A stretch of DNA of 64,000 nt, taken from Mactromeris polynyma. Lineage: Eukaryota > Mollusca > Bivalvia > Venerida > Mactridae. Position numbers and translations under genes: made by a program. Below the pieces are notes generated by a model, which was not told where the DNA came from, did not search any database, and saw only the letters and a program-made list of their open reading frames with translations. The DNA lies in assembly GCA_032209605.1 (NCBI GenBank), contig JASFXZ010000026.1, positions 1,984,001-2,048,000 of the forward strand, in the 5' to 3' direction. Positions 26,167 to 36,303 of the stretch are shown piece after piece (position 1 is the first letter of the stretch; every line of letters begins with the position of its first letter).

Positions 26167-27336
26167 TCCAGTCAATCTACTGAAAAAAAGGCAAACATAG
26201 GAAAAAAAATGCACAGAAATGATTTTGGCATAAATGTTTTGTTTAATATCTGCCGTGTAAGGAAAAAAAAGTATAGGAAAATCCTACGGTGCAAAATGCT
26301 TTTTTGGGGTAAAATGTACTAAAAGGTAAAAAAAGTATGAATTTCTGGAATTTGACTATATCAAAATCAGATTTAGCTATAAAAATTCCAGAATAACTGT
26401 TTTTAATAGACATTATGTTGCACCATAACATACCTTAAGTAATGACACATCATATGTTGTGAACTGTGATTTTTGGGGTAAAATGGTGAAAAAAACAACA
26501 AATTAAAGTGGGAATTTCTGGAGTTTGTCAATAACTCGACGAAATTTAGCTATAAATTTACCTCAATAACTGTATTTAATAGATATTAAACTGCTCTATA
26601 ACATACCTCAGGTTCAGAATAGAATACAATGAAAAAGGTGATTTTTTGGGTAAAATAGTAAAAATATAAATGAAAGTGAGAATTTCTGGAATTTGCCAAA
26701 CATATATTAGGCCGGTGGAAAAATAGGAGGAAAAATATGCACAGACAAACTTTTGATGGATTTGTGTCATATAAAGCACCACATTTAATATACTATCAGT
26801 ATAAAACTATCATACTGTGCAAAATGTTATTTTTTGGGTAAAATGGTTGAAAATTTAAATAAAAATGGGATTTTTTGGAATTTGCTCAAAACTATGTCAA
26901 TTTGTGCAATAATACTACCAAAATTACTGTATTTAATATATATTATATTACAGTACAAAATACCTAGGGTACAGAAACATAGTACCATGTGAAATGTGAT
27001 TTTTGGAGTAAAACTTTAAAAAAATATAAAAAAATGGGAATTTTTGGAATTTGTCAATTACTATGTCAAATTTTGCAACAAAACTACCAGAATTACTGTA
27101 TTTAATATAAATTATATTGCGGTACAAAATACCTAAGTACAGAAACATTGTATCGTGTGAAATGTGATTTTTGGGGTAAAAACTAAAAAAAAAAGGGAAA
27201 TTTTGGAATCGGATAATTTCCCGTTCATTTTCACTGTAAAAGATTGAAAAAAGTAATTTTCACCAAATGCTATATTGCAAAATCAATAATATAAATTATA
27301 GAAACAGTTTATGATGGGGAATGTAATATATATTTG
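26167..27336 (+). repeat. Left arm of the foldback element: six ~170-bp units
   Basis: Units of about 170-185 bp each contain the blocks 'ttggggtaaaa', 'gaatttctggaatttg', 'aactgtatttaatagatatt' and a 'gtacaaaat' or 'ctataacatacct' segment. Around 26706-26790 an extra copy of the element's own terminus ('taggccggtggaaaaatagg', 'atgcacagacaaac') sits between units, which suggests a nested or recombined copy. Confidence 0.75.
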
Positions 27337-27689
27337 TAACATAAATCCACATAAATGGAGGTCTTGGCAACCTTTTCAACACACGTAGATGTAGCATACA
27401 ATGTTCAAACCATACAATTTTGATGTAGTGTCACATCTAAGAATTGCATGATGGAATATCATATTTTTCACACAACTTTCATCCGAGTCCAGAAGTAGTT
27501 TCTAAGGAGGCCAGAACACGGTCAGGGAACAAGCATTAGTTTGCATATATGAAAGGGAGTCGGGACAAAGTTCATCGAAAAAGAACATCGTATGCCTTTT
27601 TACGTTTGTTGAAAAGGTTGCACTAACATCAATTTATGTGGACCCCAAACAAACTACCAACTACGTCTGGTGCATCTATGTATCTCTAA

Positions 27690-27910
27690 AATACAGGACT
27701 GGGAAGGACATGATGATTTGGACCCACTAGAATATGGGTTGGGAACTAGTAGGTAACAAACTATATCCAGTGTCAACTGGAAGAGGGCCAGCTCGTGCTC
27801 ACATAATAATAGTTGTATGGTGCACTTGTCAAACTGGCTGCCGTACAGTAGCATGTAGCTACAAGAATGTTGGATTTGAATGTAGTTCAGCCTGATTCAC
27901 ATGCAAAGGA
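27690..27910 (+). pseudogene. Broken cysteine-rich ORF in the foldback core
   Basis: In the frame from 27740 the translation includes GNKLYPVSTGRGPAR followed by a cysteine cluster, WCTCQTGC, then ACSYKNVGFECSSA and a TGA at 27893, with FTCK beyond it. The adjacent upstream piece (DLDPLEYG) is in another frame, shifted by one base near 27738. The spacing C-x-C-x3-C-x4-C-x8-C resembles the C-terminal cysteine-rich (CxC-like) tail of a set of uncharacterised, often transposon-associated animal proteins that I recall. A family cysteine appears replaced by Tyr, and one site is a stop. The family assignment is from memory and tentative. Confidence 0.5.
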
Positions 27911-28069
27911 GTCAGCTGTGAGATTGCCATCAGCCCAGATTTGGCATTTGACTAATACATTGTGCATATCTTATGCTGCATTAAGACACCGACATTGCTT
28001 CTATTATAATCATATAATTGTGTGATCAAATTCATATGGCTTCCGGAAAATAGCATTTTTGTTTATGTT

Positions 28070-29756
28070 TTCAGAACTTTTACCTCAAAACCATATTTCT
28101 TGTTTGATTTGATAGCATAATGTTATCATATGTTTTATTGAGAGATAACACGTAGCTTATGTCATTTCTGTGACTTTCATTGTTAATTTTTTTTAATCCA
28201 GGTATAGGCAAAATATACCAGAAATTGCAAATTTTAGTTATTTCTTTTTTGATATATTTTTCAAATAAATATAACATTCTGCATTATAAACTGTTTCTAT
28301 GATTTAAAGCATTGATTTTGCAATATAACATGAGTTAAAAATAACTATTCTGAAACTTTATAGTTAAAATAACGGGATAATAACAGATTCGAAAAATTCC
28401 AATTTTTTGTTATTTTTTGAAGTTTTTATCCAAAAAATCACATTTAACACTGTTCAATGTTTCTATACTTTAGGTAGTTTGAACTGTATTATAATATCTA
28501 TTCAATACAGTATTTCTGGTAGTTTTATTGCAAAATTTAAGTTAGTTATTGGCAAATTCCAAAAATTCCCATTTTTTGTGATTTTTTAAAGTTTTACCCC
28601 AAAAATCACATTTCACTAGATAAAATGTATCTGTGCTTTTGGTATTTTTAACTGTAATATAATATCTATCACATCAAGTAATTCTGGTAATTTTATTGCA
28701 AAATTCGACATAGTTATAGGCAAATTCCAAAAATTCCCATTTTTTGGTGTTTTTTTTAAGTTTTACCCCAAAAATCACATTTCACATGATACAGTGTATC
28801 TATACTTTAGTTATTATGTACTGTAATAAAATATCTATTAAATAAAGTAATTCTTGTAGTTTTATTGGGAAAATTGACATAGTTATAGGCAAATCCCAGA
28901 AATTCCCATGTTTTTGGTTATTTTTTTGAAGTTTTTACCCCAAAAATCATATTTCACACGGTACGATGTTTCTATACTATAAGTATTATGTACTGTAATA
29001 TAATATCTATTACATCAAGTAATTCTGGTAGTTTTATTCCAGAATTTGACATAGTTATTGGCAAATTCCATAAATTTCCCATGTTTTTGGTCATTTTTTT
29101 TTAAGGTTTTACCCCAAAAATCACATTTCACTTGTTACAATGTATCTATACTTTAGGTATTATGTACTGTTATACAATATCTATAAAATATAGTAATTTT
29201 GGTAGTTTTATTGCAAAATGTGACAAAGTTATTAGCAAATTCCAAAAATTCCCATGTTTTTGGTTACTTTTTTAAAGGTTTTACCCCAAAAATCACATTT
29301 TACACGGTACAATGTTTCTATACTTTATTTATTATGTACTGTAATAAAATATCTATTCAATAAAGTAATTCTGGTAGTTTTATTGGAAAAATTGACATAG
29401 TTATAGGCAAATCCCAGAAATGCTCATTTTTTGTGATTTTTTTTTAATTTTACCCCAAAAATCACATTTAACACTGTTCAATGTTTCTATACTTAAGTTA
29501 TTTTGTACTGTATGCAATATCTATTAAATACAGTAATTCTGGTAGTTTTATTGCAAAATTTGACATAGTTATTGGCAAATTCCAGAAATTCCCATTCTCA
29601 TTTAAATTTTCAACCATTTTACCCCAAAAATCACATTTTGCACCGTGTGATTGTCCTATACTTTTAGTATATTTAATGTGATCCCTTTTATGACACAAAT
29701 CCACAAAAATTATTTCTGTGCATTTTTTTTCCCCAATTTTTTTATTTTGACTGGCC
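28070..29756 (-). repeat. Right arm of the foldback element: eight ~170-bp units
   Basis: The block order is the reverse complement of the left arm: 'tatctattaaatacagtaat', 'tctggtagttttattgcaaa', 'gacatagttattggcaaatt', 'aattccca', 'ttttaccccaaaaatcacat'. Spacing of the conserved motif is 167-174 bp. A degenerate unit probably extends inward to about 28070. Confidence 0.75.
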
Positions 29757-30533
29757 TATTAGTAGAGAGCTGATCAGTTACCCTTTAAGGCGTTCCTTAT
29801 TTCTTACTGTTGTGTTGAATAAATGCATAATTCACTTTAAAATGGTTGTATTTACATCTTAGTAAAAACATCTCATTTCGTGAAGGTTGCTTTTCAATAA
29901 AGACAGAGTGCTTGCGTTTTGTGTAATATCAAAGCATTGCTTCAATTGATTTTACAGTCAATATCGGCTTGTGAAATCTTTCAATTTTCATTGCGTATAG
30001 AAAGATTCTGTTTTCCAACAAACACGTTCAACAAACAAAATCGAATACATAAAAGTTGACAATTCGTTTAATGTCTATTTAACGTACGCTTAAGGCGCAA
30101 CTTTGACCCTTGTGCAATTGACCTTTATTTGTACTAACCGAATGAAAGCGGGTAATCACTGTGCGGGAACAATCACCCAGATAGAAGGTATTTCTATGGT
30201 TCGTCGCCTGTAATTTGCTTACACATCTAGGCTCAACAATTTACTGCACAATTTGGTGTACGAAAGGTTGTAATTAAAGTAAACCGTCTCATAGATTTGG
30301 ACGAACTTCCGTTCATGGTCGATACAATCATATTCACGTCGGACTGATACAGCCAAATCTGATTTGTATCATTTCACATACTAAATAATTCGTCTTCAAC
30401 ATATTAAATAGAAAAAAAGCCAAAACAAAATGATTTCCGGAACACACTACGTATAACCAATCGTCCTTCGCGAAGCAAACTACCCAACAATTGGATCTTA
30501 AACATGGAGCACTCCAAAACACATAATGTTGTA
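29757..30533. other. AT-rich DNA, nothing recognised
   Basis: No repeat shared with other parts of the window was seen, and no exon. Confidence 0.4.
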
Positions 30534-30737
30534 CATCGTTCATTCGAATTTATCGGGTCCAAAACTTTATTTCGAATAATATATGGTTTCGAACAATACA
30601 TGGTTTCGAATAATACATGGTTTCGAATAATCCATTTCAATTCGACGTGTCAAATAAGATACATAGGGACCTGATATTTATTTCGGATGATACCAAGTAT
30701 TCGGATAGAAGGTTGTCGAATAAACTAGGTCCGACTG
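30534..30737 (+). mobile_element. MITE family B, copy 3 with internal triplication
   Basis: The element has the same orientation and blocks as copy 1 (ttcattcgaatttatcgggtcc ... gataccaagtattcggatag). A 19-bp segment, 'atggtttcgaataatacat' and variants, is repeated three times, which accounts for the extra length of 204 bp against 178 bp. The right flank is TG rather than TA. Confidence 0.75.
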
Positions 30738-30739
30738 TG

Positions 30740-31708
30740 TTATCCGAAACAACACACCATCACAAAGCATCATACAAGAAAGAAACAAGAATATACTGTA
30801 TTTTAGCTATCTTAAACTCTACCTGCTATGTAAATAAAGAACGAATTCAATGATGATTTATATAATCAGTAAGTAGCCATTATCAACTCTTTGTAGTTTC
30901 TGTTTTATACTTATTCACATACGCTTGGTAACATCAAGTCTTACCAATAAAATTAAATCCCTGTTCGCTATAAATTCTGTATCAAAGTTCAATAAATGAT
31001 CAGTGTTAATCAAAGACGATAGATAAATCTGTTATATCACTTTGTACATAATAATATATTTGTTCATGTCTATTTCAAGAAAACGTCGTGACCGAATAAT
31101 GTGCGTGAAATATTTGAAATTGTACTGATGTAAGTTTAATATGCAAATAATGTCGTTTAAATACCACAGTTCTTTTTATTTTACCTAATGTTTCATTCCG
31201 TCAAACAATTGCCATGTCCTTTTTTTATTTTAAGTTTTTACTTAATTTAAGAGAAGATCGCTTTAACAAGTCAGATGCGCCATAAAAACTATACATCCGT
31301 GAGAAATGGTTCTTTGCATCAATAAAATCCTCCCTTTTTAATCAGATTCAGTGTATTAAGATTATTACACTTCTTTTATGTTGGCCATTATTCAGTTTTC
31401 ATTTAGCTTAATGGAATGTTCATATACCTCTCGTGTGTATATACAATTAATTTACCCGCACATTATTTATTAAGAATGTCACAAATCATATTTTCAATGG
31501 GGTATTAAATTGCCGTCATGATTAAGAAGATTGTGTGAGTGATTTTGCAACATGTTCCTGTCAATTAGGACAATGAGATGTTTAGATGCGACACACAGGT
31601 ATCATTATGAAGCTCATACTTGCTGAGTGTGAGCACACAAAACATCTTACATGTCAACAGAACATAAAAAAATCAAGTTTTACTGAATAAACGGTTTTGC
31701 AACGAACT
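30740..31708. other. AT-rich DNA, nothing recognised
   Basis: No exon or repeat was identified. Confidence 0.4.
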
Positions 31709-31709
31709 A

Positions 31710-31821
31710 CAGTAAAAACTCAATAATAAGACCACCCATTGGACACTTGAAAACTGGTCTTCTTATTGAGGTGGTCTTAATATTGAGGTTGAATAAAGAG
31801 CAAACTGGTGAAAATGGACTT
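31710..31821 (-). mobile_element. MITE family A, copy 9 (truncated)
   Basis: It starts CAGTAAAAACTCAATAATAAG and follows the family as far as 'gtgaaaatggact'. There it joins directly to a family C MITE fragment instead of continuing to its other terminus. Confidence 0.75.
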
Positions 31822-31953
31822 TTCAAGAAAACGCAACATGTGATTCACTATTTGGAAGCAGGAAACAATATTTACTCCATATAGTTGCCATATGGAGCAA
31901 ATAATGCTTACTGTCAGTACATGGTGACGTCACAATTGACATTTTCCGGCGCT
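31822..31953 (+). mobile_element. MITE family C, copy 1 (left end missing)
   Basis: The segment runs from 'ttcaagaaaacgcaacatgtg' to 'ttttccggcgct'. It matches 43091-43330 in reverse and 57831-58056. The outer ~45 bp of the left end is absent where it abuts the truncated family A copy. Confidence 0.7.
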
Positions 31954-32984
31954 CATATTATTACGACAGGCAACTAACAGTAACGGTAAACAGTCCGTGT
32001 ATATTTTAAAATCACTCATAATGTAAAAAATAATTTTACTACCTAATTCAGACAATTATTTCAGTATGTCAGACTTAGCCGTTTTATATTTATGTACGCA
32101 TTTCTCATCAGGATGACACTGTGTGGTGGTGAATGTAATATATTGCTGTCGTAAGAATAATAAAGCTATCATATTTACTTTCACTTAATGTCAGTTCCGT
32201 TATTTTTCACCGTCGTGGATTCATTAATTTTCTTAGCATTTGAGGACATTGAATGCATTCATAACAATATTCCCAAAAGACCCCGGATGTTTTTGTACAA
32301 GTTTATACCGCGATATACCGCGATAGTTTGTTGGGCACATGAAAGAAAAATGTCTCCATTCGCAGGTTTACTTGACTTTATTGATGAAACTAAAGTAGCC
32401 GTCGATAAAACGTTATTTAGAGACGATTTAATTCTGCATATACGTGTTACAGTGAACTTTATTTAATCATACAAACAGGGGAGTCCATGGTCCTATCAGC
32501 TAGTGTGAATCAGTACGACATAAGCAACTTTGAATTTCTTGAAGGTAAAAAATTGTTAGACTTTTTGGACAAGAAAAGACACCGGTGAAATAACAGGTGT
32601 GTTGTTATTGATAGGCATCTGTTCACATACACCATTCAACTTGCCTAGTACTCGATCATACACTTTGGCTGATCTCTGATGTATTTTACCTACATGATCC
32701 AATACATATTGATTAATGAACTTCTTCGATAACATAAAAAAGCTGATCTTATATTTCAACATAAAAACGACGAGGTTGTGTGTTCTTGATCCTTGTATTT
32801 ATCATTCAGTAGCAAGTTAAAGATATAAACTCTTCATACTGATATTTATTAATCATACACAGATATTTATTGAAGTATTATTAATTGGTTTCCATTCGAA
32901 GTCAGTATGTTGTTTTGATGCTTTAGGAAAACGTAGAGTTGCATAAAGATGATTTAAACATGATTAATTAATGACATAGTTGTG
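31954..32984. other. AT-rich DNA, no gene supported
   Basis: A plus-strand frame of 92 codons (32188-32466) has balanced composition but no domain and no clear splice context. I do not call it a gene. Confidence 0.35.
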
Positions 32985-33232
32985 AGGATCCCGACCGGTT
33001 TGCGCAATCGACAGAGCACTCGATTGCCAATTTGGGCGTCAGAGGCTCGAACCGATTGTGAGACGTATGTTCTCGGTGACAATTCAGTGACTGAAGATAA
33101 CGCATACATAGTTATTGGTCCTTCACATTTCATTCATGTGAGAAAGTTGTCAGTTCCTGGTAGGATTGTACTGACTGGTAACCAAAGTTGTCAGTTCCTG
33201 GTAGGATTGTACTGACTGGTAACCAAAGAACA
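32985..33232 (+). mobile_element. tRNA-derived SINE with a 41-bp internal duplication
   Basis: The tRNA-like head has 'cggtttgcgcaatcgacagagcac' as a box A region and 'agaggctcgaaccg' as box B. The body shares 'gacaattcagtgactgaaga' and 'ttgtcagttcctgg' with other SINE copies. The block 'agttgtcagttcctggtagg...ggtaaccaa' (about 41 bp) occurs twice head to tail between about 33145 and 33226. Confidence 0.7.
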
Positions 33233-33234
33233 CG

Positions 33235-33430
33235 TGTGAGATACGTCGAAGGTTCGAATCCCGGTAGAGGAAATGCGTTCTGATATTGCCGGTTGGGGAG
33301 CCGCCACTTAGTTAAATAATGGTTACCGTGCGCCCACGTGCCTGGTGCCTGGCATTAAAAGGATAGAAATCGGGAAGTAAATGTGCTGAGAATATAGGTG
33401 TCTCATAAGTCAGAAATGGCCGGCCCTTTA
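33235..33430 (+). mobile_element. SINE family 2, copy with box B
   Basis: A box B-like element (ggttcgaatcccgg) at about 33251-33264 is followed by 'ttggggagccgccacttagt', 'ggttaccgtgcgcccacg' and 'tctcataagtcagaaatgg'. The body matches the reverse-oriented copy at 7255-7395. Its own box A appears lost where it abuts the preceding SINE. Confidence 0.65.
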
Positions 33431-34462
33431 AATAGGGGTGACACTATAACACATAAATAAATAAACCTTTTTACTTTTACGATATATTGTTGAAAACTTA
33501 TATAAATCTTCAACTGAACAACTCGCTTATTGTCATATGTCCTTTATAGCGATCTTAAATGCAAACTTACCTGCCATATTTGCATGAAATACGAATTTTA
33601 CGCTGACAAACGAAAACACTCAAACTTTGACACTGTGTACGTATTTGGCTTTTTATGAGTTAAAAACTTTAGAGTGTTCACATGACAAGTGACTTCATCT
33701 TGAAAAAAATTTATACGATGCAATAATGGTTTAATTAAGGACCGTTATAATTATTGTAGGCCAGTTACGTGTTCTAATTAATATCACACGAGCTTCACCA
33801 TTCTTATACAAATATTTAAAAGTTTAAATTAATTATTTTGGTATCAATGCATACTTAAGGTGTATATGAAATTGAATTAGGATTCTAATGTTCAGATGAG
33901 AGCAACGGAGAATTCAAGAGGCTAAACGTATTATATATTTTGAAATTGTCAAATATTTGAAATATTTACTCTGTTACATACGATGACACTTGAAAAGAGG
34001 CACAAAGTTCTTTTGAGAACTTTTCTAGTGTCCATACATCGTAATTCACTGTCAGTGTGACACTTTCTTATGTCATTATATGGAACTTACAGTTTATTTG
34101 AAGTCTATACTTCATATATATGCCCAGACGAAATCGGGCATGTTGCCAGGCGATGGCATCTGAACCACGTGACCTGATTCCATGCTGGATCGTCTAGACG
34201 CTATGAAGCGTTTTAAAAAGTTGTCATGGGAACGCTTGCAAATTGTAAACATTAACATCACTTTGCTTATTTATATGAATTCCATGACAAAAATGTAAAT
34301 GAACCATTTATGTCTGCTAATGACCCGGATCGATGTACATTTAATACTTCTTTCATCAAGATTACAAAGTTCATATCAATTAGGTCCGCTACGGTTACTT
34401 CTAATTTGACATCATCTGAGTGGAATAAATAGAATGCACTAGGTCGATGTGTTTTATGTTGT
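33431..34462. other. AT-rich DNA, nothing recognised
   Basis: No exon or shared repeat was identified. Confidence 0.4.
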
Positions 34463-34463
34463 A

Positions 34464-34761
34464 CAGTAAAACCTCACTTAAAGACCACCTCAAAAACAAG
34501 ACCACCTCAAAACAAGACCACCTCAAAAACAAGACCACCTCAAAACAAGACCACCTAAAAAACAAGACCACCTCAAAAACAAGACCACCTCAAAACAAGA
34601 CCACCTCAAAAACAAGACCACCTCAAAAACAAGATCACCTCGAAATTTCAAGTCCATTTTCAGTGTTTTGCTCTTTTTTCAACCTCAATATAAAGACCAC
34701 TTCAATATTAAGACCAGTATTCAAGTATCCCAAAGGTGGTCTGATTATTGAGGTTTTACTG
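34464..34761 (+). mobile_element. MITE family A, copy 10 with internal minisatellite
   Basis: The TA-flanked termini are intact (CAGTAAAACCTCACTTAAAG and TTATTGAGGTTTTACTG), but the element is 298 bp. The excess is an array of about nine copies of 'accacctcaaaaacaag' and its 16-bp variant (about 34484-34640). Alternating 16- and 17-bp units sum to 33, so one frame stays open; this is not evidence of coding. Confidence 0.85.
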
Positions 34762-34981
34762 TATTTGTAAATATTGAGAAGAGAAAATAAGGTGGTGGGG
34801 TTGAACAACAAGCTAGAAAAGTAGGTACGCTATTGTATCCGCGATTCTAAACCTCACAAAATGATAAGTATAAAATGATTCAATACAGGTTTAGGAGCTC
34901 AATACATCTAGTCCTTGACTTGTCTCACAAAACAACGAAACAATCATACATAACGTCTCTTTAAACATCAAATACTAAATA

Positions 34982-35142
34982 CAGTAAAACCTCACTTCAA
35001 GACCACCTCAATATCAAGAACACAATTTTCAAGTCCATGTTCACCGTTTTGCTCTTTATTCAACCACAATAGTAAGACCACCTCAATAAGAAGACCAGTT
35101 TTCAAGGGTCCCAAGGGTGGTCGTATTATTGAGGTTTTACTG
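34982..35142 (+). mobile_element. MITE family A, copy 11
   Basis: This 161-bp TA-flanked copy starts CAGTAAAACCTCACTTCAAG and ends TTATTGAGGTTTTACTG. It is the second unit of the local tandem duplication and lacks the minisatellite of copy 10. Confidence 0.85.
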
Positions 35143-35350
35143 TATTGGTAAATATTGAAAAGAGAATATAACGGAAGGTGGTGGGGTTGAACAACAAGAG
35201 AGCATTGTAGGCAAGATATTATATCCGCGATTCTAAACCGAATAAAAATGATAAGTATAAAATGATTCACGATAGTTTAGGAGTCCTTGAATTGAAACGA
35301 AACGATCATACAAGAAGCTATTTCAAACAGCAATCAAAATACTAAATAGT

Positions 35351-36222
35351 TTTAAAGTATATACATAGGGTTATTTAAAGGTTAATATATGAACGTCTGT
35401 AGACAAGTGAAGAAACCAACATGTTAGGTACAACAGTACCAGACACATGATAATTAGCTCAACAATGACCCACTGACATCTTTGGTGTAATTTCCTCTTA
35501 ATGTACAAGACCGGAAAGCGTATGTCAAGTTTCAAAATGAATCCTTCAGTGCAATTACGTTAATTTACAACTCATCTGCGTATATGAATAATGTACCTTA
35601 CATTGTTGTTCAGATATATTGTATGTATGACAGCTGTGTTCATATATACTATAATGTATTACTATGCTAAACAGTCTCCGCAGTCTTGTAAAACAGGTCT
35701 TGTATTCAACTATCTAATTAACTCACATTATCCACAATCCGGATTTAAGCACGTGTTTACCATTGTTCCGCAACCAACCGCATGTTTTTTTTAAGAATTG
35801 AAAATGAAAAACACATTACTCACAGCAACATTAATGACTATATTGTGTCAGGTATGATGTGTTGTACATTATCCTGGTATACCATCGAGCATTTGTGGTG
35901 TCTCTAAACTTTCGGTACTTCACCTTATCACAAAATGTTAACTTACCTAATTGTACTTTACTAGCGACGACTTTCATAAATCATTACTATTTACTAGCCT
36001 ACCCAATGTATGATATTTTATAACGAATATGTCGAGATATGATCATATCTATGGTGCCACATATTATCATGTTGCTTGATTGTATTATCTCAATTGACCT
36101 TGTTGTATGTGTAAGTTAACAAGCAATTACAATGTACACTCATAGAGAGTTGCATCATTGTTGCATTGTGAATTGCATACACTGAATGATGAGTTCTATT
36201 CTTGAATCCAAATATGTATGAA
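35351..36222. other. AT-rich DNA, nothing recognised
   Basis: No exon or shared repeat was identified. Confidence 0.4.
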
Positions 36223-36303
36223 CTGTTCTGTTCTGTTCTGTTCTGTTCTGTTCTGTTCTGTTCTGTTCTTGCTCTGCTCTGTTCTGTTCTGCTCTGTTCT
36301 GCT
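36223..36303 (+). repeat. (TTCTG)n microsatellite
   Basis: About 16 pentamer copies, mostly TTCTG with interspersed CTCTG near the distal end. The Glu/Gln/Asn/Arg/Thr-rich minus-strand frame across it is a product of the repeat. Confidence 0.95.

Larger units (their letters stand above)
26167..29756. mobile_element. Foldback-type element with long repeat-built inverted arms
   Basis: The two ends are inverted copies: the left reads 'ccagtcaa...ggaaaaaaaatgcacagaaa' and the right ends 'tttctgtgcatttttttt...ttgactgg'. Each arm is an array of a ~170-bp unit, and the orientation flips between arms. A conserved motif (tgatttttggggtaaaa on the left, ttttaccccaaaaatca on the right) recurs at about 26296, 26468, 26640, 26825, 26995 and 27165, and at about 28429, 28597, 28764, 28938, 29112, 29283, 29453 and 29621. 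The innermost inverted match is near 27268-27336 against 28261-28331, leaving a core of about 0.9 kb. Long inverted repeats with internal direct repeats are the hallmark of foldback transposons (FB, Galileo, sea-urchin TU). Target duplications are unclear, so the outer bounds are approximate. Confidence 0.75.
34464..35350 (+). repeat. Tandem duplication of a family A MITE plus flank
   Basis: Both units consist of a family A MITE followed by the same unrelated flank: 'ggtggtggggttgaacaaca', 'tatccgcgattctaaacc', 'atgataagtataaaatgatt'. Both flanks end with 'aaatactaaat', at about 34980 and 35346. The MITE was therefore duplicated together with host DNA. Confidence 0.75.

Noticed and set aside
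26167..29756. CRISPR-like regularly spaced repeat
   Set aside because: Spacing is regular, but the whole ~170-bp unit repeats, the arms are inverted, and the host is eukaryotic.
32188..32466. 92-codon plus-strand frame
   Set aside because: Composition is ordinary, but no domain, partner exon or regulatory context supports it.
34447..34770. Lys/Thr-rich repeat ORF of 107 codons
   Set aside because: It is the minisatellite-expanded interior of a family A MITE.
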